Below are positions 45,539 through 55,094 of a DNA stretch of 64,000 nucleotides, in pieces (position 1 is the first letter of the stretch; each line of letters opens with the position of its first letter). Location of the stretch: NCBI RefSeq assembly GCF_035989305.1, contig NZ_CP108514.1, positions 9,094,501 to 9,158,500 on the forward strand, in the 5' to 3' direction. The notes under the pieces were generated by a model. The model was not told the DNA's origin, searched no databases, and saw only the letters and a list, made by a program, of their open reading frames with translations. A program made the translations under genes and the position numbers. The stretch comes from Streptomyces sp. NBC_01233. Its GTDB lineage: Bacteria; Actinomycetota; Actinomycetes; Streptomycetales; Streptomycetaceae.

Positions 45539-45618
45539 AGCTTGGTCACCCCCCGGGCGATGAGAGCCACCAACGCGAAGACCGCGACCGTGGTGACGAC
45601 GAAGGCCAGATCGGCCAC
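45535..45618 (-). CDS. Tiny membrane ORF preceding kdpF
   Basis: 27 aa from GTG 45618: [20 protein letters not shown] then ARGVTKL, a single helix with a charged end. CAGGAG lies 7 nt upstream. Similar small ORFs precede kdpF in streptomycetes as far as I recall; probably part of the operon, function unknown. Confidence 0.6.
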   Translation of the reverse strand: MADLAFVVTTVAVFALVALIARGVTKL

Positions 45619-45694
45619 CGTGAGCTCCTGGATGAATGAGGAAGGAATTGAATCGGCCAGATGGCCGATGTCGAGATAACCGTGTCTTCATCCC

Positions 45695-45748
45695 GGCGTT
45701 AAGACACCTTGATGGGGTCCATACGGACGCAGGGGAACTCTTAACGCC
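45695..45748 (-). promoter_or_regulatory. kdp promoter region with long-spaced inverted repeat
   Basis: GGCGTTAAGA (45695-45704) and TCTTAACGCC (45739-45748) are perfect complements separated by 34 nt. CGTTAA (45697) and CTTGAT (45708) are 11 bp apart; TTAACG (45741) is on the same register. Located 77-130 nt before the tiny ORF, it is a candidate KdpE operator. Confidence 0.55.
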
Positions 45749-45778
45749 GCGCATACGCGAGTGGCCGCGAACCGCCGG

Positions 45779-46537
45779 TCAGCCCTGGTGGGAGAGGCCG
45801 GCCGTGTCCAGCGCGGCACCGGCCTGAGCGGCCAGCGCGACCGCGACCAGGCGGGCCTCCTCGGGAGGCAGGGGACGGTCCGGGAGCGGATCGAGGAGGA
45901 AGCGGCCGTAGTAGTGCCCGCCGCCGACGACGCGCAGCTCGGTCTCCCCGTCCGGCCAGTCGGCGTACTCGGTGATCCGGCTGCCGTTGCGCAGCCACAG
46001 GCCACCGTCGTGCTCCAGACGCGGCCGGTGCCCGAGCAGCCTGCCGTATTCGAAGCGGCAGCCGCGCAGCCCCAGCAGGCCCACGAGCTCCCGGCGCACG
46101 TACTCGACCACCGCTTCCGGTGAGGCGCCGTCCTCGACCAGACGGGCGGTTCCCTGGAGGCGCGACAGATGCGAGGCGTCGGTGACCACGACCGTCCGGA
46201 GCCGCTGTACCCGTACGGCCAGCTGCGAGACGATCAGCCCGACGACGAGCAGGAGGAGAGCCGTCTGGATCTCATCACGGTCGGCGATGGCGAACTGCTG
46301 GTAGGGCCTGGTGAGGAAGAAGTCGAAGCAGGCAGCCGCAGAGAGTGCGGCCAGCGCCCCGGCCGCCCGGGTGCCGAGCGCGGCGACGGCGACCACCGCG
46401 ACGACCATGATCAGAGCTTCGTTCGTCGCTGAAAGGCTCGTGCGGAAAGGCACGAGGGCGAGCGCCACGAGGAAGGGCACCACGAGGGCGGCGAGCAGAA
46501 CGGCACGGTCGTGGAGTCGGTGCGAGGATCCGGACAT
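45779..46537 (-). CDS. DUF4118-domain membrane protein (KdpD-like sensor fragment)
   Basis: 252 aa. Four helices of the DUF4118 type with 'ACFDFFLTRPYQQFAIAD', equivalent to the KdpD membrane region, then a GAF-like domain ('GLRGCRFEYGRLLGHRP'). It lacks both the N-terminal KdpD/USP domains and the kinase. It follows the third kdpF. May be a regulator of the sensors (inference). Confidence 0.82.
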   Translation of the reverse strand: MSGSSHRLHDRAVLLAALVVPFLVALALVPFRTSLSATNEALIMVVAVVAVAALGTRAAGALAALSAAACFDFFLTRPYQQFAIADRDEIQTALLLLVVGLIVSQLAVRVQRLRTVVVTDASHLSRLQGTARLVEDGASPEAVVEYVRRELVGLLGLRGCRFEYGRLLGHRPRLEHDGGLWLRNGSRITEYADWPDGETELRVVGGGHYYGRFLLDPLPDRPLPPEEARLVAVALAAQAGAALDTAGLSHQG

Positions 46538-46571
46538 GTGATGCCTCCCGTCCGGACGGGGCGGTCTTGAA

Positions 46572-46661
46572 TCAGAACCTCTCGGGCCTGATCAGGGCGG
46601 CCACGAGGTAGCCGAGCAGAGCGACGGCGACGATGAGCCCGACCACGTTTTCCGCGTTCAT
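46572..46661 (-). CDS. kdpF: KdpF-like subunit (copy 3)
   Basis: 29 aa from ATG 46661: MNAENVVGLIVAVALLGYLV then AALIRPERF. Very close to the operon KdpF. It precedes the DUF4118 gene by 34 nt and is divergent from the truncated permease gene. Confidence 0.85.
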   Translation of the reverse strand: MNAENVVGLIVAVALLGYLVAALIRPERF

Positions 46662-46901
46662 CAGCGTGTACTCCCTTGACTCCGTCGGACGTGTGTCACT
46701 CCTTTCAAGCGTGCCCCGACCGATGAAGGAGCCACGCGCCCCGGCAAGGTCTTGACGCACCTCATACGACTTTGCGGCTCCGGCGTCAGGAGCACGTGAA
46801 GAGCGGCGCGGCGGTCATATGGATTCCGCCAAGAGCACTGGTCATTCGGCCACGCCATCCGGACGCTGTCCTCACTTTGTCCAATCGGAGGAACAGCGAA
46901 G

Positions 46902-47848
46902 ATGGCCATAGACATGGGAAAGACGACCGCGGCCGGGCAGGCACCGGGCACGGAGGAACCTCCTGCCTCCCGGTGCTGATGAGCCTGCTGGCCCGGGACA
47001 ACTACCTGCCGCACGTCTTCGCCCTCAAGGCGGACCGCCAGGTACACCGCCACGGCGTGGTGTGGCTGGCCCTCGTGTCCGCGGCCCTGTTGGTGTTCTC
47101 CGGCGGCGACACCAATACCCTCGTTCCGCTCTTCGCGATCGGCGTCTTCGTCGGCTTCACCATCTGCCAGGTCGGCATGGTCCGGCACTGGCACGGCGAA
47201 CGCCCCGGGGGCTGGCAGGCCAAGGCCGCGCTCAACGGCTTCGGCGCCCTGCTCACCGGAGTCTCGGCGGTCGTCGTGACCGCCACGAAGTTCACCGAGG
47301 GCGCCTGGCTGATCGTGTTCGCCCTGCCGCTGATCGTCCTCGGCTTCGAGGTGATCCACCGCGCCTACGTTCGGATCGGCGAACGCCTGGAGCTCGGCCG
47401 CATCCCGCAGCCGCCCCAGCGCTCCCGCTCGCTGGTCGTGGTTCCCGTGTCGGGGCTGTCCCGCCTGACCTGTCAGGCGCTGACTGCGGCCCGCTCGCTC
47501 GGCGACGAGGTCCTCGCCGTGACCGTCACCCACGCCGGTCCGGAAGATCGGCAGGCAGCCGAAGCGCTGCGCAGGGACTGGGAGTTGTGGAAGCCGGGCA
47601 TCGAGCTGATCGAGGTCTCCTCCACTACCCGCTCGATCGGCCGGCCGTTTTCGGCGTACACGCGCGAATTGATGCAGAAACACCCCGATGCCCAGGTGAC
47701 CGTCCTCATCCCGGAAACGGAACCCGCTCACCTATGGCAGCGGATGCTGCAGAACCAGCGAGGCTCCGTCGTCGCCCACGCGGTACGCCGCGACACCGAC
47801 GCCGTCATCTGCCGACTGCGCTTCAGGATCACGGCCGACGCGCGTTGA
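46902..47848 (+). pseudogene. APC permease with deleted N-terminal half
   Basis: ATG 46902 has a good ribosome site (CGGAGGA) and gives a short start 'MAIDMGKTTAAGQAPGTEE', then TGA. In another frame the sequence resumes at 'SCLPVLMSLLARDNYLPHVF', matching the second half of a KUP-like APC permease up to a C-terminal soluble domain ending 47848. About 350 codons are missing, so it is a deletion derivative. Paralogous to 50421-52358. Confidence 0.8.
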
Positions 47849-47872
47849 CGTGCCCTTGACGGCGGCTTGATG
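47845..47872 (+). promoter_or_regulatory. Three 11-bp-phased repeats upstream of the orphan kdpB
   Basis: TTGACG (47845), TTGACG (47856) and TTGATG (47867) are exactly 11 bp apart, the cleanest set in the window. They overlap the end of the truncated permease and lie 240 nt before kdpB copy 2. Confidence 0.65.
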
Positions 47873-48111
47873 CGTCTTGTGCGCCGCCGTCAAGAAGGTG
47901 CCAAATCCCCTGCCCACAGGGGCATTTCCTCTGGAACGGGCAGTAGTTTCCTGCCTGTTGCGCCGCCGGGGACCTCGACCACTCACATGACGGCCGAGGG
48001 GGTCCATGCGAGACAGTCCCCGGCGGCGACACCCCTCACTCGCACCCGCTGCTGCGTGCCGACCGGCCCGGCAGGGGTGCCCGGCCGAACTCACCAGAAG
48101 GTCTCCTCCCC

Positions 48112-50262
48112 ATGTCTCCCGCCGCCGCCCAGCACGTTCCCCCGGGTCTCGGGACCCCTCCGCGGACCCCGGTCAACCGGCCGTCCCGGAAACGCTCCGG
48201 CCAGGTGAACCTGCTCGAGCCCGAGCTCCTCGCCACCTCGGGCCGGGAGGCCGTCGCCAAACTCCACCCGCGCGAACTGCTCAAGAAGCCGGTGCTGTTC
48301 GTCGTGGCCGTAGGCTCCGCCCTGACCACGCTCTCGGCGCTCATCCACCCGTCCGTCTTCACCTGGGTGATCAGCGTCTGGCTCTGGCTGACCGTCCTCT
48401 TCGCCAACCTCGCCGAGGCCGTCGCCGAGGGCCGCGGCCGAGCCCAGGCCGAGTCGCTGCGCAAGGCGCGCACGGACACCGTCGCGCTTCGGCTGAAGCA
48501 CTGGACGTACGGCACGAACCTGCGCAGCGCCGAGACCGAGGTGGTGACCCCGGCCGAGCTCCAGCCCTTCGATTTCGTCCTTGTCGAAGCGGGAGAGCTG
48601 GTGCCGGCCGACGGGGACGTGGTCGACGGAGCGGCGATGGTGGACGAGTCGGCCGTGACCGGCGAATCGGCCCCCGTGCTCCGGGAGTCGGGCGGCGACA
48701 GGTCCGGTGTCACAGGTGGTACGACCGTACTGTCCGACTCGATCGTCGTGCGGGTCACCTCGCGCTCCGGGAACAGCTTCATCGACCGGATGATCGCGCT
48801 GGTGGAGGGTGCGTCCCGGCAGAAGACCCCGAACGAGATCGCGCTGAACATCCTGCTGGCCGCCCTGACCGTCATCTTCATCCTGATCGTGGTCAGCATC
48901 CAGCCGATGGCCGCGTACGCGGGCGCCGCCCAGTCCACGACCGTGCTGGTCGCGCTCCTGGTCACCCTCATCCCCACCACGATCGGCGCCCTGCTCTCCG
49001 CGATCGGCATCGCGGGCATGGACCGCCTCGTGCAGCGCAACGTCATCGCGCTGAGCGGCCGCGCCGTCGAGGCCGCCGGTGACATCAACACCCTGCTCCT
49101 CGACAAGACAGGCACCATCACGCACGGCAACCGCGAGGCCGCCGCCTTCATCCCGCTCCCCGGCATCGACCACACCAAGCTCGCCGACGCCGCTCAGCTC
49201 TCCTCACTCGCCGACGAGACCCCCGAAGGCCGGTCCGTCGTGGCCCTGGCCCAGCGCTACGGGCTCCAGCCGGCCGCCGCCGAGGACCTCAGCAACCCCC
49301 GCTTCACCGAGTTCAGCGCCCGCACCCGGATGAGCGGCATCAACCTGAGCTGGGACAACGGCGCCGGCTGCGCCATACGCAAGGGCGCGGTGGTGGAGGT
49401 CATGGACTGGGTGGCGATGCGCGGCGGGACCGTACAGGCGGAGGCCGCCGCATGGTCCGCCCAGGTCTCGCAATCCGGCGGGACCCCTCTGCTGGTGGCG
49501 GTCCACGACTGGGACGGGCCGCGGGTGCTGGGCATCATCCACCTCAAGGACGTGATCAAGGAGGGCATCCGGGAGCGCTTCGCGGAGCTGCGGAGCATGG
49601 GGATCCGTACCGTCATGGTGACCGGTGACAACGAGTTGACGGCCCGCGCCATCGCCGCGGAGGCGGGGGTGGACGAGTACCTCGCCCAGGCGACGCCCGA
49701 GGACAAGCTCGCGCTGATCAAGCGGGAGCAGGCGGGCGGCAAGCTGGTCGCGATGACCGGTGACGGTACGAACGACGCCCCCGCCCTCGCGCAGGCGGAT
49801 GTCGGCGTGGCGATGAACACGGGTACCTCGGCCGCCAAGGAGGCTGGGAACATGGTGGATCTGGACTCCAATCCGACCAAGCTCATCGAGATCGTCGAGA
49901 TCGGCAAGCAGCTCCTCATCACCCGGGGTGCGCTCACCACCTTCTCCATCACCAACGACGTCGCGAAGTACTTCGCGATCATCCCGGCGATGTTCACCGC
50001 GGCCTACCCGGGACTCGAAGCGCTCAACATCATGGGCCTGAGCAGCCCCACCTCTGCGATCACCTCGGCGATCATCTTCAACGCGCTGATCATCGTCGCC
50101 CTCATCCCGCTCGCCCTGCGCGGTGTCCGCTACCGGCCCGCCTCCGCGCACGACCTGCTGCGCCGCAACCTTGGCGTCTACGGCCTCGGCGGGCTGATCC
50201 TGCCCTTCGTAGGCATCAAGCTCATCGACCTGGTGGTGTCCACCATTCCCGGCCTCGGCTGA
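48112..50262 (+). CDS. kdpB: Orphan KdpB-type P-type ATPase (copy 2)
   Basis: 716 aa with all KdpB motifs: '[20 protein letters not shown]', phosphorylation D331 in [13 protein letters not shown], '[20 protein letters not shown]' and the same C-terminal helices. Its N-terminus and central ATP domain differ from the operon KdpB (for example [13 protein letters not shown] insertion). No kdpA or kdpC is beside it. It may use the operon KdpA/KdpC, or a permease such as the APC protein next door (inference). Confidence 0.95.
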   Translation: MSPAAAQHVPPGLGTPPRTPVNRPSRKRSGQVNLLEPELLATSGREAVAKLHPRELLKKPVLFVVAVGSALTTLSALIHPSVFTWVISVWLWLTVLFANLAEAVAEGRGRAQAESLRKARTDTVALRLKHWTYGTNLRSAETEVVTPAELQPFDFVLVEAGELVPADGDVVDGAAMVDESAVTGESAPVLRESGGDRSGVTGGTTVLSDSIVVRVTSRSGNSFIDRMIALVEGASRQKTPNEIALNILLAALTVIFILIVVSIQPMAAYAGAAQSTTVLVALLVTLIPTTIGALLSAIGIAGMDRLVQRNVIALSGRAVEAAGDINTLLLDKTGTITHGNREAAAFIPLPGIDHTKLADAAQLSSLADETPEGRSVVALAQRYGLQPAAAEDLSNPRFTEFSARTRMSGINLSWDNGAGCAIRKGAVVEVMDWVAMRGGTVQAEAAAWSAQVSQSGGTPLLVAVHDWDGPRVLGIIHLKDVIKEGIRERFAELRSMGIRTVMVTGDNELTARAIAAEAGVDEYLAQATPEDKLALIKREQAGGKLVAMTGDGTNDAPALAQADVGVAMNTGTSAAKEAGNMVDLDSNPTKLIEIVEIGKQLLITRGALTTFSITNDVAKYFAIIPAMFTAAYPGLEALNIMGLSSPTSAITSAIIFNALIIVALIPLALRGVRYRPASAHDLLRRNLGVYGLGGLILPFVGIKLIDLVVSTIPGLG

Positions 50263-50303
50263 CCTCGGGAACACTGCGGCTACGCCACAGGTGGCTCTGT
50301 TCG

Positions 50304-50331
50304 CGTTAAGGACGCGTCAGGATTGCCTCAG
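50304..50331 (+). promoter_or_regulatory. 11-bp-phased repeats upstream of the large APC permease
   Basis: CGTTAA (50304), CGTCAG (50315) and CCTCAG (50326) are 11 bp apart; on the minus strand they read CTGAGG, CTGACG, TTAACG. About 90 nt before ATG 50421. Confidence 0.5.
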
Positions 50332-50420
50332 CTGCGGGCATATGAGATCAATCTGCGTACGCTTGCTCCGCCGTCGGTGTCGATGGCTGATTCTTTGCCG
50401 TACGACAGGAGCTCCCCACG

Positions 50421-52358
50421 ATGGCCACCCCGGCCCGCTCCTCGCGCCTGCGCGCGTGGATGCTGGAAGGCTTGACCGCCGAGAACAGTTCGCCCGCCGC
50501 CAAGGAGGCGGCGGCCCAGCCCCACGGCCGGCCGTGGTGGCGGGTCATGTGCCTGACCGGTCTGGACTACTTCTCCACCCTCGGCTACCAGCCCGGCATC
50601 GCGGCGCTTGCCGCCGGCCTGCTGTCGCCGCTCGCGACCATCGTGCTGGTCCTGCTCACCCTCTTCGGCGCTCTTCCCGTCTACCGGCGGGTGGCCGAGG
50701 AGAGCCCCCACGGCGAGGGCTCGATCGCCATGCTGGAGCGGCTGCTGACGTTCTGGAAGGGGAAGCTGTTCGTCCTGACCCTGCTGGGGTTCGCGGCGAC
50801 CGACTTCCTGATCACCATTACCCTGTCGGCGGCGGACGCGACCGCCCACCTGGTGGAGAATCCGCACCTCACCAGTACCTTGCACGGCCACGAGGTGCTG
50901 ATCACCCTCATCATGATCGCGCTCCTCGGAGCGGTGTTCCTCAAGGGGTTCAGCGAGGCCATCGGCGTCGCCGTCGTCCTGGTGGCCACGTACCTCAGCC
51001 TGAACGTCGTCGTGGTGGCGCGGGGCCTGTGGGAGGTGGCCGCCGAACCGCATGTCGTCACCGACTGGACCGAGGCGCTGACCGCCGAGCACGGCAACCC
51101 GCTCATGATGGTCGCCATCGCCCTCATCGTGTTCCCGAAGCTCGCGCTCGGCCTCTCCGGGTTCGAGACCGGTGTGGCGGTCATGCCGCACGTCAAGGGC
51201 AACCCCGAGGACACCGAGGACAAGCCGGCGGGCCGGATCCGCGGCGCGAAGAAGCTGCTGACGACCGCGGCCATCATCATGAGCGTCTTCCTGATCACCA
51301 GCAGCTTCATCACCACGCTGCTGATTCCACCAGCCCAATTCCAGCCAGGCGGTGAGGCCAACGGCCGAGCCCTGGCGTACCTGGCGCACGAGTACCTGGG
51401 ATCGGCCTTCGGCACGGTCTACGACATCTCCACGATCCTGATCCTGTGGTTCGCCGGGTCGTCGGCGATGGCCGGTCTGCTGAACCTGATGCCGCGCTAC
51501 CTGCCCCGGTACGGCATGGCCCCCCACTGGGCGCGAGCGCTGCGCCCCATGGTCATCGTCTTCACCCTGGTCGCGTTCCTGGTGACCTGGATCTTCAACG
51601 CCGATGTCGACGCCCAGGGCGGCGCGTACGCCACCGGTGTCCTCGTCCTGATCACCTCGGCGGCGGTCGCCGTGACCATCGCCGCCCGCCGGGCGGGGGA
51701 GCGCGGCTGGACCATCGGCTTCGGCGTCATCTCGGCGGTCTTCATCTACACGACCGCCGTCAACATCGTGGAGCGGCCGGACGGCGTGAAGATCGGTGCC
51801 TGCTTCATCGCCGGCATCATGGCCCTTTCCCTCCTCTCCCGGCTCGCCCGCGTCTTCGAGCTGCGCGTCACGCACATCGAATTCGACGACATGGCCCAGC
51901 GGTTCATCCGCGACACCGCCAACCGCACCATCCGGTTCATCGCGAACGAGCCCGACAACCGGGACCTCGCCGAGTACCGGCAGAAGAAGGAACAGATCCG
52001 CGCGGACAACGACATCCCGGCCGCGGACGACGTCATGTTCGTCGAGGTCACCGTCCTGGACGCGTCCGAGTTCGAATCAGGCGTGCGCGTACGCGGCGAA
52101 GTGCTGCACGACCGCTACCGCGTCCTCACCCTGGAGAGCTCCAGCATCCCCAACGCCCTGGCCGCCCTCCTCCTCCACGTCCGCGACGAGACCGGGCAGC
52201 GGCCGCACATCTACTTCGAGTGGACCGAGGGCAACCCGTTCGCCAACTTCTTCCGCTTCTTCCTCTTCGGCCAGGGCGAGGTCGCGCCCGTCACCCGCGA
52301 GGTCATCCGCGAGGCCGAACCGGACCGCGCCCGGCGCCCGCACATCCACGCGGGCTGA
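50421..52358 (+). CDS. APC/KUP-like permease with cytosolic C-terminal domain
   Basis: 645 aa. About 12 helices beginning '[20 protein letters not shown]' (first-helix signature), then a ~190-aa soluble C-terminal domain ('[20 protein letters not shown]', '[15 protein letters not shown]') found in K+-related APC permeases. Ribosome site CAGGAGC precedes ATG 50421. Position supports K+ uptake; amino acid transport is possible. Confidence 0.88.
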   Translation: MATPARSSRLRAWMLEGLTAENSSPAAKEAAAQPHGRPWWRVMCLTGLDYFSTLGYQPGIAALAAGLLSPLATIVLVLLTLFGALPVYRRVAEESPHGEGSIAMLERLLTFWKGKLFVLTLLGFAATDFLITITLSAADATAHLVENPHLTSTLHGHEVLITLIMIALLGAVFLKGFSEAIGVAVVLVATYLSLNVVVVARGLWEVAAEPHVVTDWTEALTAEHGNPLMMVAIALIVFPKLALGLSGFETGVAVMPHVKGNPEDTEDKPAGRIRGAKKLLTTAAIIMSVFLITSSFITTLLIPPAQFQPGGEANGRALAYLAHEYLGSAFGTVYDISTILILWFAGSSAMAGLLNLMPRYLPRYGMAPHWARALRPMVIVFTLVAFLVTWIFNADVDAQGGAYATGVLVLITSAAVAVTIAARRAGERGWTIGFGVISAVFIYTTAVNIVERPDGVKIGACFIAGIMALSLLSRLARVFELRVTHIEFDDMAQRFIRDTANRTIRFIANEPDNRDLAEYRQKKEQIRADNDIPAADDVMFVEVTVLDASEFESGVRVRGEVLHDRYRVLTLESSSIPNALAALLLHVRDETGQRPHIYFEWTEGNPFANFFRFFLFGQGEVAPVTREVIREAEPDRARRPHIHAG

Positions 52359-52421
52359 CATCGCCGCCAAGATGCCGACAGGAAACCCTTCGGATCCTCG
52401 CCATCACGCGGATCCGGAGGG

Positions 52422-52607
52422 ATGCTCGCTGTCGTGACCATCTCCTGGCGCCCCGATCGCGCCGTCCGCCGGACCGTACTCGCCCTCGGGGCGGCAGGCC
52501 TGACCGTCATCGCCACCGGCGCGATCCTCGATGCCCTGTGGCTGCTCGGCATCGGGGTCTGGGCGGTCATCGCAGCGATGGTAATCGAGCTCGTCTACCG
52601 GCCCTAG
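52422..52607 (+). CDS. Small two-helix membrane protein
   Basis: 61 aa ('LALGAAGLTVIATGAILDAL', 'GIGVWAVIAAMVIELVY'). Its TAG stop (52605-52607) lies inside the CTAG target of the IS701 element. Function unknown. Confidence 0.6.
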   Translation: MLAVVTISWRPDRAVRRTVLALGAAGLTVIATGAILDALWLLGIGVWAVIAAMVIELVYRP

Positions 52608-53998
52608 TACTGCAACCGCATGTGTGGGTCGTGGCCTCGGCGTTGGTAATGGCAGCGGCGGGCTCGGGCCTGGCTGCGGCGCCGGAAGCGTGACCAGTGC
52701 AGACGGTGCTCGTTGCTGTGGCAGCGGGGCGTGACGACGACGTGCCCGATCATCCGGCGGATCTCCGGGACGCTGAGGGGTATGAGGTCTTGCTCGTCAT
52801 CTCCGCTGCCCCTTTTGCGGCTTCTGCGGCACGGATGGCCGTGAGGTAGGCCAGGACGGCCATGGCCAGGGTGATGTGCCGGTACCAGGCCCGGTAGAGC
52901 CGCACCTGGTAGTGATCGAGCCCGCATTCACCCTTCGCGGTCTGGAAGCATTCCTCCACCGCCCACCTGGCTCCGGCGGTCCTGACCAGGTCTTTCAGCC
53001 GGGAAGTGACGGGGCCATAGCAGACGTAGTAGGCGATGTCGGTGGGGTCGGACAGATTGCGGCGGGCGAGCACCCAGTGCCCGAATCCGCCCTCCCAGGC
53101 GGGCCGGATCGCGACGCGGGCCCAGTGGTAGATCCGCTGGCCGTGGGCGCCTGCTCCGGCGGAGATCCGCTTCCATGCCTGCTTCGGCAGGGCCGCGATC
53201 AGCTCGTCGACGCGGGCGTCCCGGCCGTCGGCGGTGATCACGGTGTCGTTGACCTTGGTGGCCAGCACATACGCGGCCTGGCGTTCTTCCAGCCAGGCGC
53301 GGAAGTGCTTGACCTGCCCGTATGCCTCGTCCGCGGTCACCCAGGCGAAGGGAACAGCCGCGTCGATGGCGCGTTGCAGCATCCACTTGAGGTGCTCGAT
53401 CTTCGTGGCGAACGGCACGGTGTCGTCGATCCCGGCTGCCCGGCAGCGGTCGCGGTCGTCCGTCCAGGACTTCGGGACGTAGAGTTCCCGGTCGATCAGC
53501 GCCCGCCCTTTGGCGGATGCGTAGGCGAGGAAGGTGCCGATCTGGCAGTTCTCGGTGCGGCCAGCGGTGCCGGAATACTGCCGCTGGACCCCTGCTGACC
53601 TGGTGCCCTTCTTCAGGAACCCGGTGTCGTCCCCGATGAGCACGCCATCCTTGGCGCCGATGGTCTCCACGACGAAGTCCCGGACATCGTCGCGGACCGC
53701 GTTCTCGTCCCATTCGGAGTGGTTGAGCAGGCGTTGCACACCGTCCGGGCGGAGCTGGCCGACCTGCTCGGCCAGCGTCCACCCGTTCTTCTTCTCTAGC
53801 GGCGCAAGCAGGCCCGTCATGTAGTCCAGAGCCCGATCACGTGGCTCCGACCTGCCAAAACGATGCCCGAACCGGGCATGCAACCCCGCTACACCCTCGG
53901 ACCACGACTCGATCTGCTCAACCGTCAGCGATTCATCACACAGTCACAACAACGAGCAACCTCACCGACCGTCACGCCACATGCGGTTGCAGTACTAG
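52604..53998. mobile_element. IS701-family insertion sequence with CTAG target duplication
   Basis: The terminal inverted repeats TACTGCAACCGCATGTG are perfect over 17 nt, and CTAG is present on both outer edges (52604-52607 and 53995-53998), matching the 4-bp YTAR duplication of IS701 elements. About 1.39 kb with a single intact transposase gene, so recently mobile. Confidence 0.93.
52750..53883 (-). CDS. IS701-family DDE transposase
   Basis: 377 aa. N-terminal 'LDYMTGLLAPLEKKNGWTLA', then 'IGDDTGFLKKGTRSAGVQRQ' (first acidic residue), 'LYVPKSWTDDRDRCRAAGI', 'VTADEAYGQVKHFRAWLEER' (second) and 'WAVEECFQTAKGECGLDHYQ' (Glu). All are typical of IS701 transposases. Complete. Confidence 0.95.
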   Translation of the reverse strand: MHARFGHRFGRSEPRDRALDYMTGLLAPLEKKNGWTLAEQVGQLRPDGVQRLLNHSEWDENAVRDDVRDFVVETIGAKDGVLIGDDTGFLKKGTRSAGVQRQYSGTAGRTENCQIGTFLAYASAKGRALIDRELYVPKSWTDDRDRCRAAGIDDTVPFATKIEHLKWMLQRAIDAAVPFAWVTADEAYGQVKHFRAWLEERQAAYVLATKVNDTVITADGRDARVDELIAALPKQAWKRISAGAGAHGQRIYHWARVAIRPAWEGGFGHWVLARRNLSDPTDIAYYVCYGPVTSRLKDLVRTAGARWAVEECFQTAKGECGLDHYQVRLYRAWYRHITLAMAVLAYLTAIRAAEAAKGAAEMTSKTSYPSASRRSAG

Positions 53999-54180
53999 CC
54001 ACCGATGTCCCGGTCGCGGTAGCCCTCCGGCGTTTCGCGCCGTAGGATCCGGGCCTTGCCCTCGTGGACCGCGCCAACCGCGGGAGGGCCGACGCGCTTC
54101 TCAGGGGTCATGTTGTCGACGTCAGCGGGGAACCAGACGTACCCGCCGTGCCGCTGTGGTGCCGGACGGCCAGATGGCAT
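53995..54180 (-). CDS. Hypothetical small protein ending at the IS junction
   Basis: 61 codons from ATG 54180 ('MPSGRPAPQRHGGYVWFPAD', then 'KRVGPPAVGAVHEGKARIL'). The TAG stop lies in the CTAG target. The same stop would be used without the IS, so the gene is intact. No family recognised. Confidence 0.4.
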   Translation of the reverse strand: MPSGRPAPQRHGGYVWFPADVDNMTPEKRVGPPAVGAVHEGKARILRRETPEGYRDRDIGG

Positions 54181-54242
54181 GGGTCGGTGACGTTCGGCAG
54201 GATCTGGTCCGCCGGCGGCCCAGACGGTTGCGCTGAGACCCG

Positions 54243-54917
54243 TCACGCCAGGAGGCGGCGGCATCGGTTGGCCGACTCCAGCATGTCCAGGCTGACCTGT
54301 TCCAGGAACGCGCCCACCTTGGCCAGCCGCTGACCCACGGGGCTCTCGGGCCCGTACGTCTGCGCCGCGGCCGTCGAGGCCTGCGCTGCCTCGAGCGTCT
54401 GCCGCGAGCTGATCACGATCGAGTGGTACCAGGCGTCGTCGTCGACCACGTAGATGTCGCGACGCCGCTGCGGATCGCGCTCGCGCCGGACATACCCATG
54501 CTCGACCAGGAATTTCACGGCTACGGAGACGGAGGCTGGGCTGACCTTCAGTCTGCGGGTCAGCTCGGCTGCTGTGCGCCTGCCGTCCTCGGACAGCAAC
54601 AGGTCGACGTGCACGCGCGCTGTCATCCTCGGCAGTCCCGACCTGACCGCCAGCTCGATGATCTCCTCTTCCATCGTTCCGCCGGGCGCTTCGGCCGCGC
54701 GTGGGGGTGCCGGTGTGCCGCGCTGCGCCCGCTGGACCGTCGCCAGCTGCGCCTGCTGGGGCCGGTAGCCGCCGGGGCCGCCGTTGCGTGCGATCTCCCG
54801 GCTGATCGTCGAGGTCGGCCGGTCGAGCCGCCTGGCGATCTCGGCGTAGGAGAGCTTGCCGGCGAGTCCGGCCGCGATGCGCTGGCGTTCCTGCTGGGTC
54901 AACCGTCCTCCAGGCAT
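54243..54917 (-). CDS. Regulator combining IS30-type HTH and GbsR/MarR domain
   Basis: 224 aa. Residues 5-45 form an IS30-like HTH ('LTQQERQRIAAGLAGKLSYA', 'STISREIARNGG'), followed by a GbsR/MarR-like winged helix ('RMTARVHVDLLLSEDGRRTA', 'VSPASVSVAVKFLVEHGYVR'). Divergent from the P450 gene, with inverted repeats between them. ATG 54917 chosen; the frame from 54965 runs into the operator. Confidence 0.82.
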   Translation of the reverse strand: MPGGRLTQQERQRIAAGLAGKLSYAEIARRLDRPTSTISREIARNGGPGGYRPQQAQLATVQRAQRGTPAPPRAAEAPGGTMEEEIIELAVRSGLPRMTARVHVDLLLSEDGRRTAAELTRRLKVSPASVSVAVKFLVEHGYVRRERDPQRRRDIYVVDDDAWYHSIVISSRQTLEAAQASTAAAQTYGPESPVGQRLAKVGAFLEQVSLDMLESANRCRRLLA

Positions 54918-54947
54918 GCCGCCAGTATTGCCTTTGCCGCCACTCAG

Positions 54948-54964
54948 TGCAACGCACCGTTGCA
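54948..54964. promoter_or_regulatory. Operator-like palindrome in the regulator-P450 gap
   Basis: TGCAACG-CAC-CGTTGCA, a perfect 7-bp inverted repeat, 31 nt before the regulator start. Likely the regulator's own binding site (inference). Confidence 0.6.
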
Positions 54965-55025
54965 TTCGAGCTCAGCGTCATTGCATCAATTTGGCACTCT
55001 TCACCTGCACTTATGTGTTCCAGTG

Positions 55026-55038
55026 GATTGCAGCAATC
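55026..55038. promoter_or_regulatory. Second palindrome near the P450 start
   Basis: GATTGC-A-GCAATC, a perfect 6-bp repeat, followed by ATGCAACG at 55043, which repeats the TGCAACG half-site. About 57 nt before the P450 start. Confidence 0.5.
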
Positions 55039-55094
55039 CTGAATGCAACGTAGCTTTCGAGTTGTGTCAAACGCGCACTATCGCGAGGTGAGGA

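Noticed and set aside
19123..50331. Phased hexamers as PhoP (PHO box) sites
   Set aside because: Spacing of 11 bp fits, but the core is TTGACG/CTGACG, not GTTCACC, so I favour another OmpR-type regulator.
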